NCBI GenBank assembly: GCA_963825175.1
Contig: CAWGSA010000002.1
Location: forward strand, 310,001-374,000
DNA length: 64,000 nt
Reading direction: 5' to 3'
Origin: DATFTF01 sp963825175
GTDB lineage: Bacteria > Acidobacteriota > Thermoanaerobaculia > UBA5066 > Gp7-AA6
Positions 44,876 to 52,878 of the stretch are shown here, piece by piece. Position numbers and translations under genes: made by a program. The number at the start of each line of letters is the position of its first letter. The stretch's first letter is position 1. The notes below the pieces were generated by a model, which made no database searches, was not told where the DNA came from, and saw only the letters and a list, made by a program, of their open reading frames with translations.

Positions 44876-46018
44876 TCAGTTGCTCAGGTCGTGCTCTGTT
44901 TGCGATTGCGCTCCGCTCGACAGCGCCGGGCTCGGGGAGACCCTCGCCGTCTCGCGGTCCTGAAGGGGCGCTCCTGAGGAGGCGCGGACGACCATCGTCG
45001 TCGGCAGAATCTCGGCTCGATCACCGGAACGATCACCTTCGCGCAATGCATGCAGGAGTCGCGCCGTCGCGCGCGCCCCCAGCTCGGCGATGGGCACGCG
45101 GACGGTGGTCAGGGCGGGGGTCACGAACCGGCTGATGGGGATATCGTCGAATCCAGCCAGGGCCATGTCCTCGGGCACGCGAATCCGGCGCTCGCGAAAG
45201 GCGCAAAGCAACCCGATCGCCATCGAGTCGTTGGCGGCGAAAACGGCGGTGGGGCGAGGCCGGGCGTCCACGATCCGCGGGGCGGCCTTGTAGCCAGCCT
45301 CCTCCCGGAAATCGCCCGCCATTTCGCACGCCGTGTTGTCCCGGTTTCGCCGCATCGCGTCTCGGAAGCCCCGAAGCCTCTCGGCGGCGTCGTGGTTCGC
45401 CGAGGGACCGCGGACGAAGGCGATGCTCCGATGGCCGAGCTCGGTCAGATGGCGGACCATGGCCATGGCTCCCCCGTAGTTGTCCACACGGATCGAGTCG
45501 CGCGCGCTTCCCCTCCGATGTCCGTTCAAGAGCACGACGGGAAAGCCCGCCGGCAGGTTGGCGTCGAACGCCCGCGACGGCAGGTCCGGGGAAAGCGCGA
45601 TCAAGCCGTCCACCCGACCCCGAATGGCTCGAAGCATCGCCTCCATCTCCTTGCGGCTGCCGTGCGAGCCGGACACCAGCAGGTGGTAACTGCTCCTGCG
45701 AGCCCCCAGATCGATGCCCCGGATGAGCTCGGAAAAGAACTCTCCGAAAAGGTCCGGCAGCAGAACGGCGATGGTGTGGGTCTTGCGCGTGATCAGGCTC
45801 TGCGCGGCGCCGTGGGGAGCGTAGCGGAGCTTGCGAATCGCCCGGAGCACGCGCGCGCGCGTCTCCTCCCGGATGGGGCCTTTTTCGTTGACGACGCGAG
45901 AGACGGAGGCGACGGACACATGGGCCTGCCGGGCGACCTCCTTGATCGTCACGGCGCCGTCCGCGCGCTTCCTCCGTGACTGCCGGATGATCGAGCCGGG
46001 CGAGGGCCGCTTCCGCAT
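44876..46018 (-). CDS. LacI-family transcriptional regulator
   Basis: 380 aa. The helix-turn-helix VTIKEVARQAHVSVASVSRVVNEKG and hinge RKLRYAPHGAAQSLITRKT are followed by the periplasmic-binding-like sensor (TIAVLLPDLFGEFFSELIRGI; AGFDDIPISRFVTPALTTV). An N-terminal ~20 basic residues precede the usual start. It is the first gene of the carbohydrate operon and has a palindromic operator in its own promoter, so it should be autoregulated and respond to a sugar. Confidence 0.95.
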   Translation of the reverse strand: MRKRPSPGSIIRQSRRKRADGAVTIKEVARQAHVSVASVSRVVNEKGPIREETRARVLRAIRKLRYAPHGAAQSLITRKTHTIAVLLPDLFGEFFSELIRGIDLGARRSSYHLLVSGSHGSRKEMEAMLRAIRGRVDGLIALSPDLPSRAFDANLPAGFPVVLLNGHRRGSARDSIRVDNYGGAMAMVRHLTELGHRSIAFVRGPSANHDAAERLRGFRDAMRRNRDNTACEMAGDFREEAGYKAAPRIVDARPRPTAVFAANDSMAIGLLCAFRERRIRVPEDMALAGFDDIPISRFVTPALTTVRVPIAELGARATARLLHALREGDRSGDRAEILPTTMVVRASSGAPLQDRETARVSPSPALSSGAQSQTEHDLSN

Positions 46019-46036
46019 GCGCCTCCGAGTCCACGC

Positions 46037-46050
46037 TGTAAACGTTTACA
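46037..46050. promoter_or_regulatory. LacI-type operator
   Basis: TGTAAACGTTTACA, a perfect 14-bp palindrome centred on CG as expected for LacI/GalR proteins. It covers the likely transcription start of the operon and ends 18 nt upstream of the lacI start codon. Confidence 0.85.
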
Positions 46051-46057
46051 TCGGCCC

Positions 46058-46086
46058 TTTTAGACCCGAAGAGCCGCGCCTGTCAA
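46058..46086 (-). promoter_or_regulatory. Promoter of the carbohydrate operon
   Basis: On the minus strand a consensus -35 TTGACA (46086-46081) is followed after 17 nt by CTAAAA (46063-46058). The operator begins 7 nt downstream, so bound repressor would block initiation. Confidence 0.75.
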
Positions 46087-46121
46087 GGAATCAAATCAGG
46101 TCCACCCGGTCGGACTTCGGA

Positions 46122-47024
46122 CTATCCCCCCGAATCCTCCCACTCGAGCTTGGTGTAGTCGAAGACCTCCGTCCCGACGTCCCCTTTCACGATGTCGAAA
46201 TAGGGCGAGATGTCGAAATCCCGAGGGACCGCGAGAGTCGGATGCCGGACTCGGAGCAAGCCGCTGTAGGCGCGGCGGGTCGGCCGGCCGAGGATCCGCT
46301 GGCGCAGCTTCTCGCTGCGGCTGTGCGGCTTGGGCGGCCGCACGGGAGTGGGCAGGATCGGGAACCGCACTTTTCCGAAGGCCTCGGCGATCAACGTCGA
46401 GCAAATCGTCTCGGTGGCCATGCCGCTGCCAAAGTGCAGGGCGTCCTCCCGCAGGCGGCCGGGGATGAGATGAAAGGGGAGAAGGTAACGCGTCAAGTCG
46501 AGGAAGTTGCGCCGGTCGTAGGTGTGGCCGATACGGGAAACGGCATGGTCGAGGACGATCTCGCGATCCTCCAGCCGCAGGCCGCGGGGGCGGCAAATGC
46601 GGATGTTCAGGTCGATGTACTTGATCGCGGGAGAGACGATAACTCCTTCCTCCACCAGCGCCTCGACGATCAGGTACTTTGCCTCTCGGCCGAACCGGCG
46701 GTGGGTCTGGCGCCGCGTCTCCGGGTCGCGGCGCAGGAGCGCGTCTCCGATGAAGAGCGCGCTGTGGGACCACGTCGACTGCGTCAGGTACTTGACGGCC
46801 TGGGACACGCGCTGGTCGCCGTCCACCAGCAGCACGTCTCCGGGCAGGAGCGTCGCACGGAGCCTGGCCGGCGAGTTGTAAACAAAGCGCTGATAGTGCC
46901 GGCGCGGTTGAGTGATCAGGTGGATGAACCGTCCGGAGAGCCAGCGTGTCGGCGAGCGCATCGGGCCACTATAGTGCCGCGGTCGGCGGCGACGTTTCTC
47001 TGCTCTGCCGCGCCGTCCGAACAT
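46122..47024 (-). CDS. YiiX-like permuted papain-fold hydrolase
   Basis: 300 aa. The circularly permuted NlpC/P60-like order is visible: catalytic His in TWSHSALFIGD (about residue 90) before catalytic Cys in ETICSTLIAEAFG (about residue 205). PGDVLLVDGDQRVSQAVKYLT and RIGHTYDRRNFLDLTRYLLPF match the YiiX/YaeF group, thought to cleave amide or lipid substrates. No signal peptide. ATG 46961 is a possible later start. Confidence 0.85.
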   Translation of the reverse strand: MFGRRGRAEKRRRRPRHYSGPMRSPTRWLSGRFIHLITQPRRHYQRFVYNSPARLRATLLPGDVLLVDGDQRVSQAVKYLTQSTWSHSALFIGDALLRRDPETRRQTHRRFGREAKYLIVEALVEEGVIVSPAIKYIDLNIRICRPRGLRLEDREIVLDHAVSRIGHTYDRRNFLDLTRYLLPFHLIPGRLREDALHFGSGMATETICSTLIAEAFGKVRFPILPTPVRPPKPHSRSEKLRQRILGRPTRRAYSGLLRVRHPTLAVPRDFDISPYFDIVKGDVGTEVFDYTKLEWEDSGG

Positions 47025-47037
47025 GTGAGCCGACGGT

Positions 47038-47120
47038 TCGTGAGGCGTGAGGCGTGAGGCGAACGGGGCGAATTCGATCTTCGCTTTATGCCCTTACGCC
47101 CTGATGCTGAACGCCTCGCG
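47038..47120. repeat. Inverted heptamer arms downstream of the asparaginase gene
   Basis: CGTGAGG units (47038-47066) and a degenerate inverted arm (CTTACGCCCTGATGCTGAACGCCTCGC, ending about 47120). In gene sense it begins 4 nt after the asparaginase stop and ends before the YiiX start. Confidence 0.78.
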
Positions 47121-47124
47121 ATCC

Positions 47125-48204
47125 TCAGTCCCGTTTGTACAGATACGCGCTGTTCTCGAGCCTCGCGCCGTTGGCGTCGCACACCGCGAACCGGGACGGC
47201 CGGATCTCCCCCTTCGGATTCTTGAAGCCGCTCCAGATCGCTGCGCCGGCATAGCGGCCATCCTTGGTCACGACGTAGTAGTTGAGGTCGAACATCGGCC
47301 TCCCCTTGGCGTCCCGCTTCTGCTCCCTGGCCAAGTGAACCACCCGCTCCAGGGTGGCCAGGCACGCCTGCTCCGGCGACTTGCCCTGCCGGATCAGCTC
47401 GAGCACGGTATGGGCGCCAACGACCCGGATGTTGCCCTCGCCCCAACCGGTCGATCCGGCCGCGCCGACCTCGTTATCGACGTACAGGCCGGCGCCGATG
47501 ATCGGCGAGTCCCCGACCCGGCCGGGGATCTTGAAGAAGAGGCCGCATGTCGTCGTGACGCCGGCCAGATCTCCCTGCGCCGTCACGCAGTCGCAGTTGA
47601 TCGTGCCCTGGGGGCGAAAATCCTCGTCGCCGTACCGATCGATGTACCACAGGATGTCGGGATCCCTGGCCTCGGCGGGGGAAGGAATCCAGTCGTCCTT
47701 GCCCGACAGGTTCTCCTTCCAGTAGAGCCAGATCTTGCGCGACCGCTCCGTCAGCAGGTTGGTCTCCTCGAAGCCGTGCGACTTCGCGAAGCGCAGCGCG
47801 CCTTCCCCCACGACCATGACGCGGTTGGTCTGGTCCATGATCAGGCGCGCCACCTTCGAGGGGTTCTTGATGTTGTGGAGCGCGGCCACGGAGCCGGACT
47901 TCATCGTGCGGCCGTCCATGACCGACGCGTCGAGCTCCACGACCCCCTCCTCGTTGGGGATTCCGCCGTAACCGACGGTCACATCGTTGGGGTCGTCTTC
48001 CACGATGTTGACGCCGGAGATCACGGCGTCCATCGGATCGCCGCCCGACGCCAGCGTCGCGTACGCCTTCTCGACGGCGCGCAGACCGTTGTGGGAGGAG
48101 ATCACCAGGGGACGCGTGCCCTTGGGAGGCGTCGTTTTGATCTGAGCGGCCAGGGGAACCGCCGCCGCCCCCTTGAGAAGCTCCCGTCGAGTCGTTCCGC
48201 TCAT
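47125..48204 (-). CDS. N4-(beta-N-acetylglucosaminyl)-L-asparaginase-family Ntn hydrolase
   Basis: 359 aa. An RRELLKGAAAVPLAA start suggests twin-arginine export. The conserved N-half has GGDPMDAVISGVNIVEDDPNDVTVGYGG and LDASVMDGRTMKSGSVAAL. The autoproteolytic Thr is in QGTINCDCVTAQGDLAGVTT, followed by FFKIPGRVGDSPIIGAGLYVD, a hallmark of glycosylasparaginase. It would cleave the GlcNAc-Asn bond or isoaspartyl peptides. Confidence 0.92.
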   Translation of the reverse strand: MSGTTRRELLKGAAAVPLAAQIKTTPPKGTRPLVISSHNGLRAVEKAYATLASGGDPMDAVISGVNIVEDDPNDVTVGYGGIPNEEGVVELDASVMDGRTMKSGSVAALHNIKNPSKVARLIMDQTNRVMVVGEGALRFAKSHGFEETNLLTERSRKIWLYWKENLSGKDDWIPSPAEARDPDILWYIDRYGDEDFRPQGTINCDCVTAQGDLAGVTTTCGLFFKIPGRVGDSPIIGAGLYVDNEVGAAGSTGWGEGNIRVVGAHTVLELIRQGKSPEQACLATLERVVHLAREQKRDAKGRPMFDLNYYVVTKDGRYAGAAIWSGFKNPKGEIRPSRFAVCDANGARLENSAYLYKRD

Positions 48205-48264
48205 CGTCGACCTCCCCTCCCTCTGCGATCACGTGCGATCACGGGCGGTCACGCCGCGATCGGA

Positions 48265-48672
48265 TCATTCGTCGGGCAGCTCGGGCTCCTCCTGGATCTC
48301 CCGCCTGGTCCCCGGAGCCACCAGGTCCATGACCAGGTCCGGCAGCGTCTCGGAGAACTGGCTGCGGGGGAGGACCTTCGTCACCCCGGCGGCCTCGGCC
48401 TTGCCGGCGAGCTCCCGGTCGACGTGGGAAAGGAACCCGATCACGGGAAGGCTTCGAGTGGCTTCCTCGCCGCGGATCTTGCGCACGGCTTCGAGCGGCT
48501 CTCCGGGGGCGGACAGTTCGAGGAGCACGGCGGCGGTGCCTTCGTGGCGGCACGCCTCCGGAAGCTCCGCACACCCGACGAAACGCACGGGGACGGACAG
48601 GTGCCGCGCGGTCGCGTCGATCTTGGACCGGAAGAACAGATCTTCCACGCAGGCGACGAGAGATTTGCCCAT
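48265..48672 (-). CDS. Receiver-like protein lacking the phosphoacceptor Asp
   Basis: 135 aa with CheY-like alternation of strands and helices: SLVACVEDLFFRSKID, VLLELSAPGEPLEAV, LPVIGFLSHVDRE and KAEAAGVTKVLPRSQF. The position of the phosphorylated Asp (usually LLDLxMP) reads LLELSAPG, so Glu replaces Asp. It may be a constitutive or phosphorylation-independent receiver. Standalone gene; no kinase beside it. Confidence 0.7.
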   Translation of the reverse strand: MGKSLVACVEDLFFRSKIDATARHLSVPVRFVGCAELPEACRHEGTAAVLLELSAPGEPLEAVRKIRGEEATRSLPVIGFLSHVDRELAGKAEAAGVTKVLPRSQFSETLPDLVMDLVAPGTRREIQEEPELPDE

Positions 48673-48690
48673 GGACGGGAGGATCTTATC

Positions 48691-48776
48691 TGACGTGAAA
48701 CGTAAAACGTAAAACGTAAGACGAATTACGCTGGGTTCCGGCCAGGTTTAACGTCTCACGTTTAACCTTTTACGAT
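48691..48776. repeat. Inverted AAACGTA heptamer arms
   Basis: Left arm of AAACGTA units (48691-48723); right arm TTTAACGTCTCACGTTTAAC... (48746-48776). In gene sense it starts 3 nt after the porin TAG stop (48781-48779) and ends upstream of the receiver gene. The left-arm unit contains TAA on the plus strand. Confidence 0.85.
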
Positions 48777-48778
48777 CT

Positions 48779-49945
48779 CTAGAACATCTTCACCAGGTCG
48801 ACCGTGATGCGGTTCAGGGTGATCGGGAGATCCAGGCGTCTCTGGAGCATCACGGTTCCCTGGACGAAGACTTTGGGCAGAACCGTGATGGCCAGGCCGG
48901 CGCGGCTTCCGCGGTACCAGGTGTGGAACCACCAGTCGTCGGTGTTGTAGGCGCCCGGCAGGGCGTCCCGTTCCACGTACTGGTAGGTGTAGAAGAAGCG
49001 CCAGTCGCCGGGAGCCCCCAGTCGCCCCACGGCCACGCTTCCCTCGAACCCGTCTCCGTCGCCCCGGGCGACGCCGCGGACGCCGTAGTTCTTCAGGCCG
49101 TCCAGGCTGACCAGCAACGGGAGCTTCCCGACGGGGAAGCGCAGCCGCACGATCAGATCGGCGACGTGAAACCGCGAGACGTACACGCGCTGTCCGCCGG
49201 CGTTCAGCGTGAAGTAGTTCTGCCGGATATAGGAGGGCCTCAGGTCGTCCGGCTCGAAATCCCAGTACGCGCCCGCGACCTCGGCCTGGAAGCGGTCCGC
49301 GTCCCCGCGGCGCCACACGATCTGGCCGGCGCCGATGCGGGTGTGATCCCCTTCCCGCTGCGGCCCATAGAAGCCCGCGCCGGCGATCGTCAACGTCGAG
49401 TCCCCCGCGAGGATCTCCCAGGCCGCCGACGCGCCGGGCGTCTGGATGTCGTGATCCCACAACATCTCCGTCGCGAGCAGAGGCATTCCGAACGATCCTC
49501 CCCGCAGCACCAGCGGCCCGGGCTTGGCTTCGATGTAATAGCGCTCGAGCGTCGCGCCGCGCGATCTGTAGTTGTCGAAATTCGGGCCGTTGTCTTCGTT
49601 GCGGTCGGTTCCGAGATCGCCCACCGCGCGCGCCCCGATCTTGAAGCGGTCGGAGACCACGAAGTCGAGCTCGGGCCGCACCTCGAAACGCCCGCGCTCG
49701 ATGTCGGGCCGCGCCCGCAAGTGGTAGATCGAATCGTAGCGCCCGAGCGCGTCCCACTGGAAAACGAAGTGAGGCTTCTCCGCGGGCGGCTCGAAGTACT
49801 GGGCCTCCGGGGCGGGAGCCGGGGTCGGGGTTGGAGTTTGAGCCCGCGCGGCGGCGGAGACGAGCAGGGCCGCCGCCAACCACAATCTGTGACTTGTGAC
49901 TTGTGATTTGTGACTTGGGCTGAAATTCTTGCTTGCCGCAATCAC
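48779..49945 (-). CDS. Putative outer-membrane porin
   Basis: About 388 aa. After a signal region (LWLAAALLVSAAARAQ) and a TPTPTPAPAP linker come alternating strands (FVFQWDALGRYDSIYHLRARPD; RFEVRPELDFVVSDRFKIGAR; LERYYIEAKPGPLVLRGGSFG) ending in ITVDLVKMF with terminal Phe, as in barrel proteins. The start is uncertain: GTG 49945 lies within a heptamer array and the first ~20 residues read repeat DNA (SHKSQVTSHR), whereas TTG 49885 would start at the signal peptide. Confidence 0.75.
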   Translation of the reverse strand: MIAASKNFSPSHKSQVTSHRLWLAAALLVSAAARAQTPTPTPAPAPEAQYFEPPAEKPHFVFQWDALGRYDSIYHLRARPDIERGRFEVRPELDFVVSDRFKIGARAVGDLGTDRNEDNGPNFDNYRSRGATLERYYIEAKPGPLVLRGGSFGMPLLATEMLWDHDIQTPGASAAWEILAGDSTLTIAGAGFYGPQREGDHTRIGAGQIVWRRGDADRFQAEVAGAYWDFEPDDLRPSYIRQNYFTLNAGGQRVYVSRFHVADLIVRLRFPVGKLPLLVSLDGLKNYGVRGVARGDGDGFEGSVAVGRLGAPGDWRFFYTYQYVERDALPGAYNTDDWWFHTWYRGSRAGLAITVLPKVFVQGTVMLQRRLDLPITLNRITVDLVKMF

Positions 49946-49976
49946 AAATCACCTATCGCAAAATCACAAATGTCTT
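49886..49976. repeat. Inverted heptamer arms overlapping the porin start
   Basis: TGTGACT/TGTGATT units (49886-49919) and an inverted arm of AATCACA/AATCACC type (49938-49976). In sense orientation it starts directly after the kinase TAG stop (49979-49977). Units contain TGA. Confidence 0.88.
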
Positions 49977-52115
49977 CTATGCCGCCTGCGCGGTGACTTT
50001 GGTGAGCGCTTCGTACAGATCGTTCACGCTCTGGAAGCGGTCCTGGGGGTTCTTCTGCATGCATCTCAAGATGATGGCCGCGATCTTCGGGTCGATCTTC
50101 GGGTTCTTCGCCTGGGGCGGCGGTGGGCCTTCCTGGACGTGTTTCAAGACCACGGCGAGGGGCGTGTCGCCCTCGAACGGGAGAGAACCGGTGAACATCT
50201 CGTACAGCACGACTCCCATCGAGTAGATGTCGGAACGGAAATCGAGAGCCAGGCCCCGGGCCTGTTCCGGCGACATGTAGTCGGGCGTTCCAACGACCGT
50301 TCCAGTAGCCGTCATTCCGCGCTCCTGGGTCAGTCGCGCAATGCCGAAGTCCATCAGCTTCAGGCTTCCGCTCGGCTCCATGATGATGTTTTGCGGCTTG
50401 ATGTCGCGGTGGATCACCCCTACCTCGTGCGCGGCGGCCAGGCCCGCGCACATCTGCTTGGCGATGCGCAGAGCCACCGGCAGTGGCAGGAGCTGATCCT
50501 GCTCGATCAAGTGCTTCAACGTGATGCCCTTGACGAACTCCATCGACAGATACCGCAGGCCGTTGGTTTCCCCCAGGTCGTGGGTCCGGAGGATGTTGGG
50601 GTGCGTGATCTTGCGGGCGAGCCGGATCTCCTGCTTGAAGCGGTCGAGGAGCGTCGGATCCGCGGAGAGCGCTTCGCTGCGCAGCGTCTTGATCGCGACG
50701 ATGTCGTCCAGGTCCCGATCGTGGGCCTTGTACACGACGCCCATGCCGCCCTTGCCCAGCACCGACTGGATCTCGTAGCGTCCGGCGAACAACACGCCCA
50801 CCTGAGGCTCTGCCAGGCGCGTTCCGGAAAACCCCCCGGTCGGCGCTCCGAGGGTGACGCCTCCGCTGGGGCGCGTCAGGGCGGTGTCGACGTCCCCGCC
50901 CATGTTCATGGTCAGAGCGCCGATGTATTTCTCCAGCGCCGCCTTTTCCTTCAGCTCTTCGAGCATGGCCTGGAACGAGCGAGCCAGGATGCCGATCTCG
51001 TCCCTGGACTCGACGGGCAGATGGACGTTCTCGAGATTGCCGACCCGGACTTCCTCGGTCGCGTCCAGCAGTCGGGAGACCGGCCCGGTGATCCGGCGCG
51101 CCAGGACGAAGGAGAGCAGGAACGCGAACACGAGAGCGGCCACGCCGACCCAGATCTGGATCGACTGGATGTCGCGGAACGCCTTGAGCTCCTGATCGCG
51201 GCTGCGCAGGGCTGCTGCCGCGCCCACGATCTGGTCGGTCGAGGATCGGATCGGCAGGAAGTAGGCGATGTAGGTCTCGTGCGGCATTTCCAGAGCCAGA
51301 GGCCCGACCGTCTTGCCCTCGCGCAGCACGGCCTGGACCAAGTCGCCGCGCTTTGCGACGGCGTCGAGAACCTCGCGGGACAGCTCCTGCATGGTCGAAG
51401 AGGCCACCACCAGCCTGGGATGCTCGGGAGGACGCGCCTCGTCGGCCAGGAAGACCACCTGGGTGTTCATGAGCGTCTTCAGGTTCCGCGCCACGTCGTC
51501 GTTGATGGCGAAGCCCGCGGCGATCGCCCCGATCACCCTGGTTCCGCCTTGCAGCACCGGCGCGGCCACCACGTGGTACAGCTTGCCGCCGGAGAGCCAG
51601 ATCCCCTGCGTCTGCTCTCCCTGGAGCGCTCCGGAGATGGTCGGGACGCGCGAGAGGTCCGCGGAGTAGGGGAGGGGCTTGTCGGTGCGCGCGACGGCCA
51701 TTCCCTCCGGGTTGATCGCCACCATGAAGTCGGCGCGCGCATTGGACGCCTGTTCCGTCTTCAGCGTATCCAGGATCGAAGCCGGGTTCGCCTCGGCCAG
51801 GAGCGAAATGATCCCGGGGTTGTTGACCACCACGTCCAGCGTGCGGTGCAGCTCCGCGTAGCGCGTCGCCTGGAATGAGTCCCACGCCGGACCGGACTTC
51901 TTCAGGTCGTCGTTGATCTTGGTGTCGGCCACGTCCCTGGACCGGTAGGCGGAGATGGCGATGGCGCCGCCAACGGCGACGAAGATGAGAAGCGCCGCCG
52001 CGGAGAAGACCTTGAACGTGAGCGAGAACTTGGGAGGCTCCGGCGGGGGAAGCTTCAGTCCCCGGACCGGGATGTTCTCGGAGGTCGTCGCCGGCGAGCG
52101 TTCAATAGCGCTCAT
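49977..52115 (-). CDS. Transmembrane sensor-HAMP Ser/Thr protein kinase
   Basis: 712 aa with the layout of a chemoreceptor fused to a eukaryotic-type kinase. TM1 ~35-53; extracellular Cache-like sensor ~55-310 (GAIAAGFAINDD; HETYIAYFLPIR); TM2 ~313-335 (GVAALVFAFLLSFVLA); HAMP ~335-390 (RRITGPVSRLLDATEEV); linker; Hanks kinase ~440-705 with GKGGMGVVYKA, VAIKTL, VIHRDIKPQNII, LMDFGIA and GTPDYMSPEQARG. Hence signals cross the membrane to a C-terminal kinase. The start overlaps the cupredoxin gene by 14 nt, suggesting a functional pair. Confidence 0.92.
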   Translation of the reverse strand: MSAIERSPATTSENIPVRGLKLPPPEPPKFSLTFKVFSAAALLIFVAVGGAIAISAYRSRDVADTKINDDLKKSGPAWDSFQATRYAELHRTLDVVVNNPGIISLLAEANPASILDTLKTEQASNARADFMVAINPEGMAVARTDKPLPYSADLSRVPTISGALQGEQTQGIWLSGGKLYHVVAAPVLQGGTRVIGAIAAGFAINDDVARNLKTLMNTQVVFLADEARPPEHPRLVVASSTMQELSREVLDAVAKRGDLVQAVLREGKTVGPLALEMPHETYIAYFLPIRSSTDQIVGAAAALRSRDQELKAFRDIQSIQIWVGVAALVFAFLLSFVLARRITGPVSRLLDATEEVRVGNLENVHLPVESRDEIGILARSFQAMLEELKEKAALEKYIGALTMNMGGDVDTALTRPSGGVTLGAPTGGFSGTRLAEPQVGVLFAGRYEIQSVLGKGGMGVVYKAHDRDLDDIVAIKTLRSEALSADPTLLDRFKQEIRLARKITHPNILRTHDLGETNGLRYLSMEFVKGITLKHLIEQDQLLPLPVALRIAKQMCAGLAAAHEVGVIHRDIKPQNIIMEPSGSLKLMDFGIARLTQERGMTATGTVVGTPDYMSPEQARGLALDFRSDIYSMGVVLYEMFTGSLPFEGDTPLAVVLKHVQEGPPPPQAKNPKIDPKIAAIILRCMQKNPQDRFQSVNDLYEALTKVTAQAA

Positions 52116-52773
52116 CGTCCGATCCAGCCTGAGGAGGATAGTCTCTGCCGTCCTTCTTCTTGTGAGGCTGGAGGTGGTAACCCGTGATGTCGAGCGCGGG
52201 GGCCGCCCTCGTATCGGCGCGCGAATGGACCACGACGGAGGTCTCGGCGGCGTCCCCGCCCTCCTCGTGCCAGACCTTGAGCGGGTGCGGCCCCGCCGGA
52301 ACGCCGTCGAAATGGAAGGTCCCGTCGGGACCCGTGACTTGCGCAAAATCGGAGTCCACGACCATCACGAACCCGATCATCTGGGGGTGAATGTTGCAAT
52401 ACACCCGAACCAGGCCGGGTTGCTCGAACGTCTTCGATTCGGACCCTCCGGCCCGGTACAACCCGAGATCGAAGCGGTTGGCGCCGGAGACGGAGAAGAC
52501 GTTGTGGTAGATCGGATCGACGTTGGGGAAGTCGACGGACTCGTTTCGGGACACGACGATGACCCGCGGCGTGAACCGCTTCCTTTCGCTCTTCATGGAC
52601 GCGTGGACCACCGCCTCCGCCGCGCGATGGGCCCCTTCGATCCAGACGACGACCCGGGAAGCGTCGGCGACGGGGCTCCCGCTCCGGGTCAGGGTCACCC
52701 GCCCGGACACGCTCCCGGCGGCCGGCACGGGGGACGGGGACAGCAGAGCGAGCAGGAAGAACAGCAGGTTCAT
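52102..52773 (-). CDS. Secreted cupredoxin-like protein
   Basis: 223 aa with signal peptide (LLFFLLALLSPSPVPAAG). Likely type-1 copper ligands are His in IYHNVFSV, then Cys and His in VYCNIHPQMIGFVMVV with Met after. A C-terminal carboxypeptidase-regulatory-like segment (DGTFHFDGVPAGPHPLKVWHE) and a His/Lys tail follow. It overlaps the sensor kinase gene (14 nt) and could supply or sense redox state or copper for it. Confidence 0.85.
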   Translation of the reverse strand: MNLLFFLLALLSPSPVPAAGSVSGRVTLTRSGSPVADASRVVVWIEGAHRAAEAVVHASMKSERKRFTPRVIVVSRNESVDFPNVDPIYHNVFSVSGANRFDLGLYRAGGSESKTFEQPGLVRVYCNIHPQMIGFVMVVDSDFAQVTGPDGTFHFDGVPAGPHPLKVWHEEGGDAAETSVVVHSRADTRAAPALDITGYHLQPHKKKDGRDYPPQAGSDDERY

Positions 52774-52878
52774 CTTTCAATTTGGCCAAAATCATAGCAT
52801 CCGGCCCCTCCGCCGCGGCGGGACCGCGGCCGCGAGAAGGCCGTCGCGGCGCGCTAAGATCGATTCGGAGGTCCACAC

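Noticed and set aside
41684..44977. 1097-aa plus-strand open frame
   Set aside because: It is antisense to the TonB receptor, whose domains are clear; high GC makes long shadow frames on the opposite strand.
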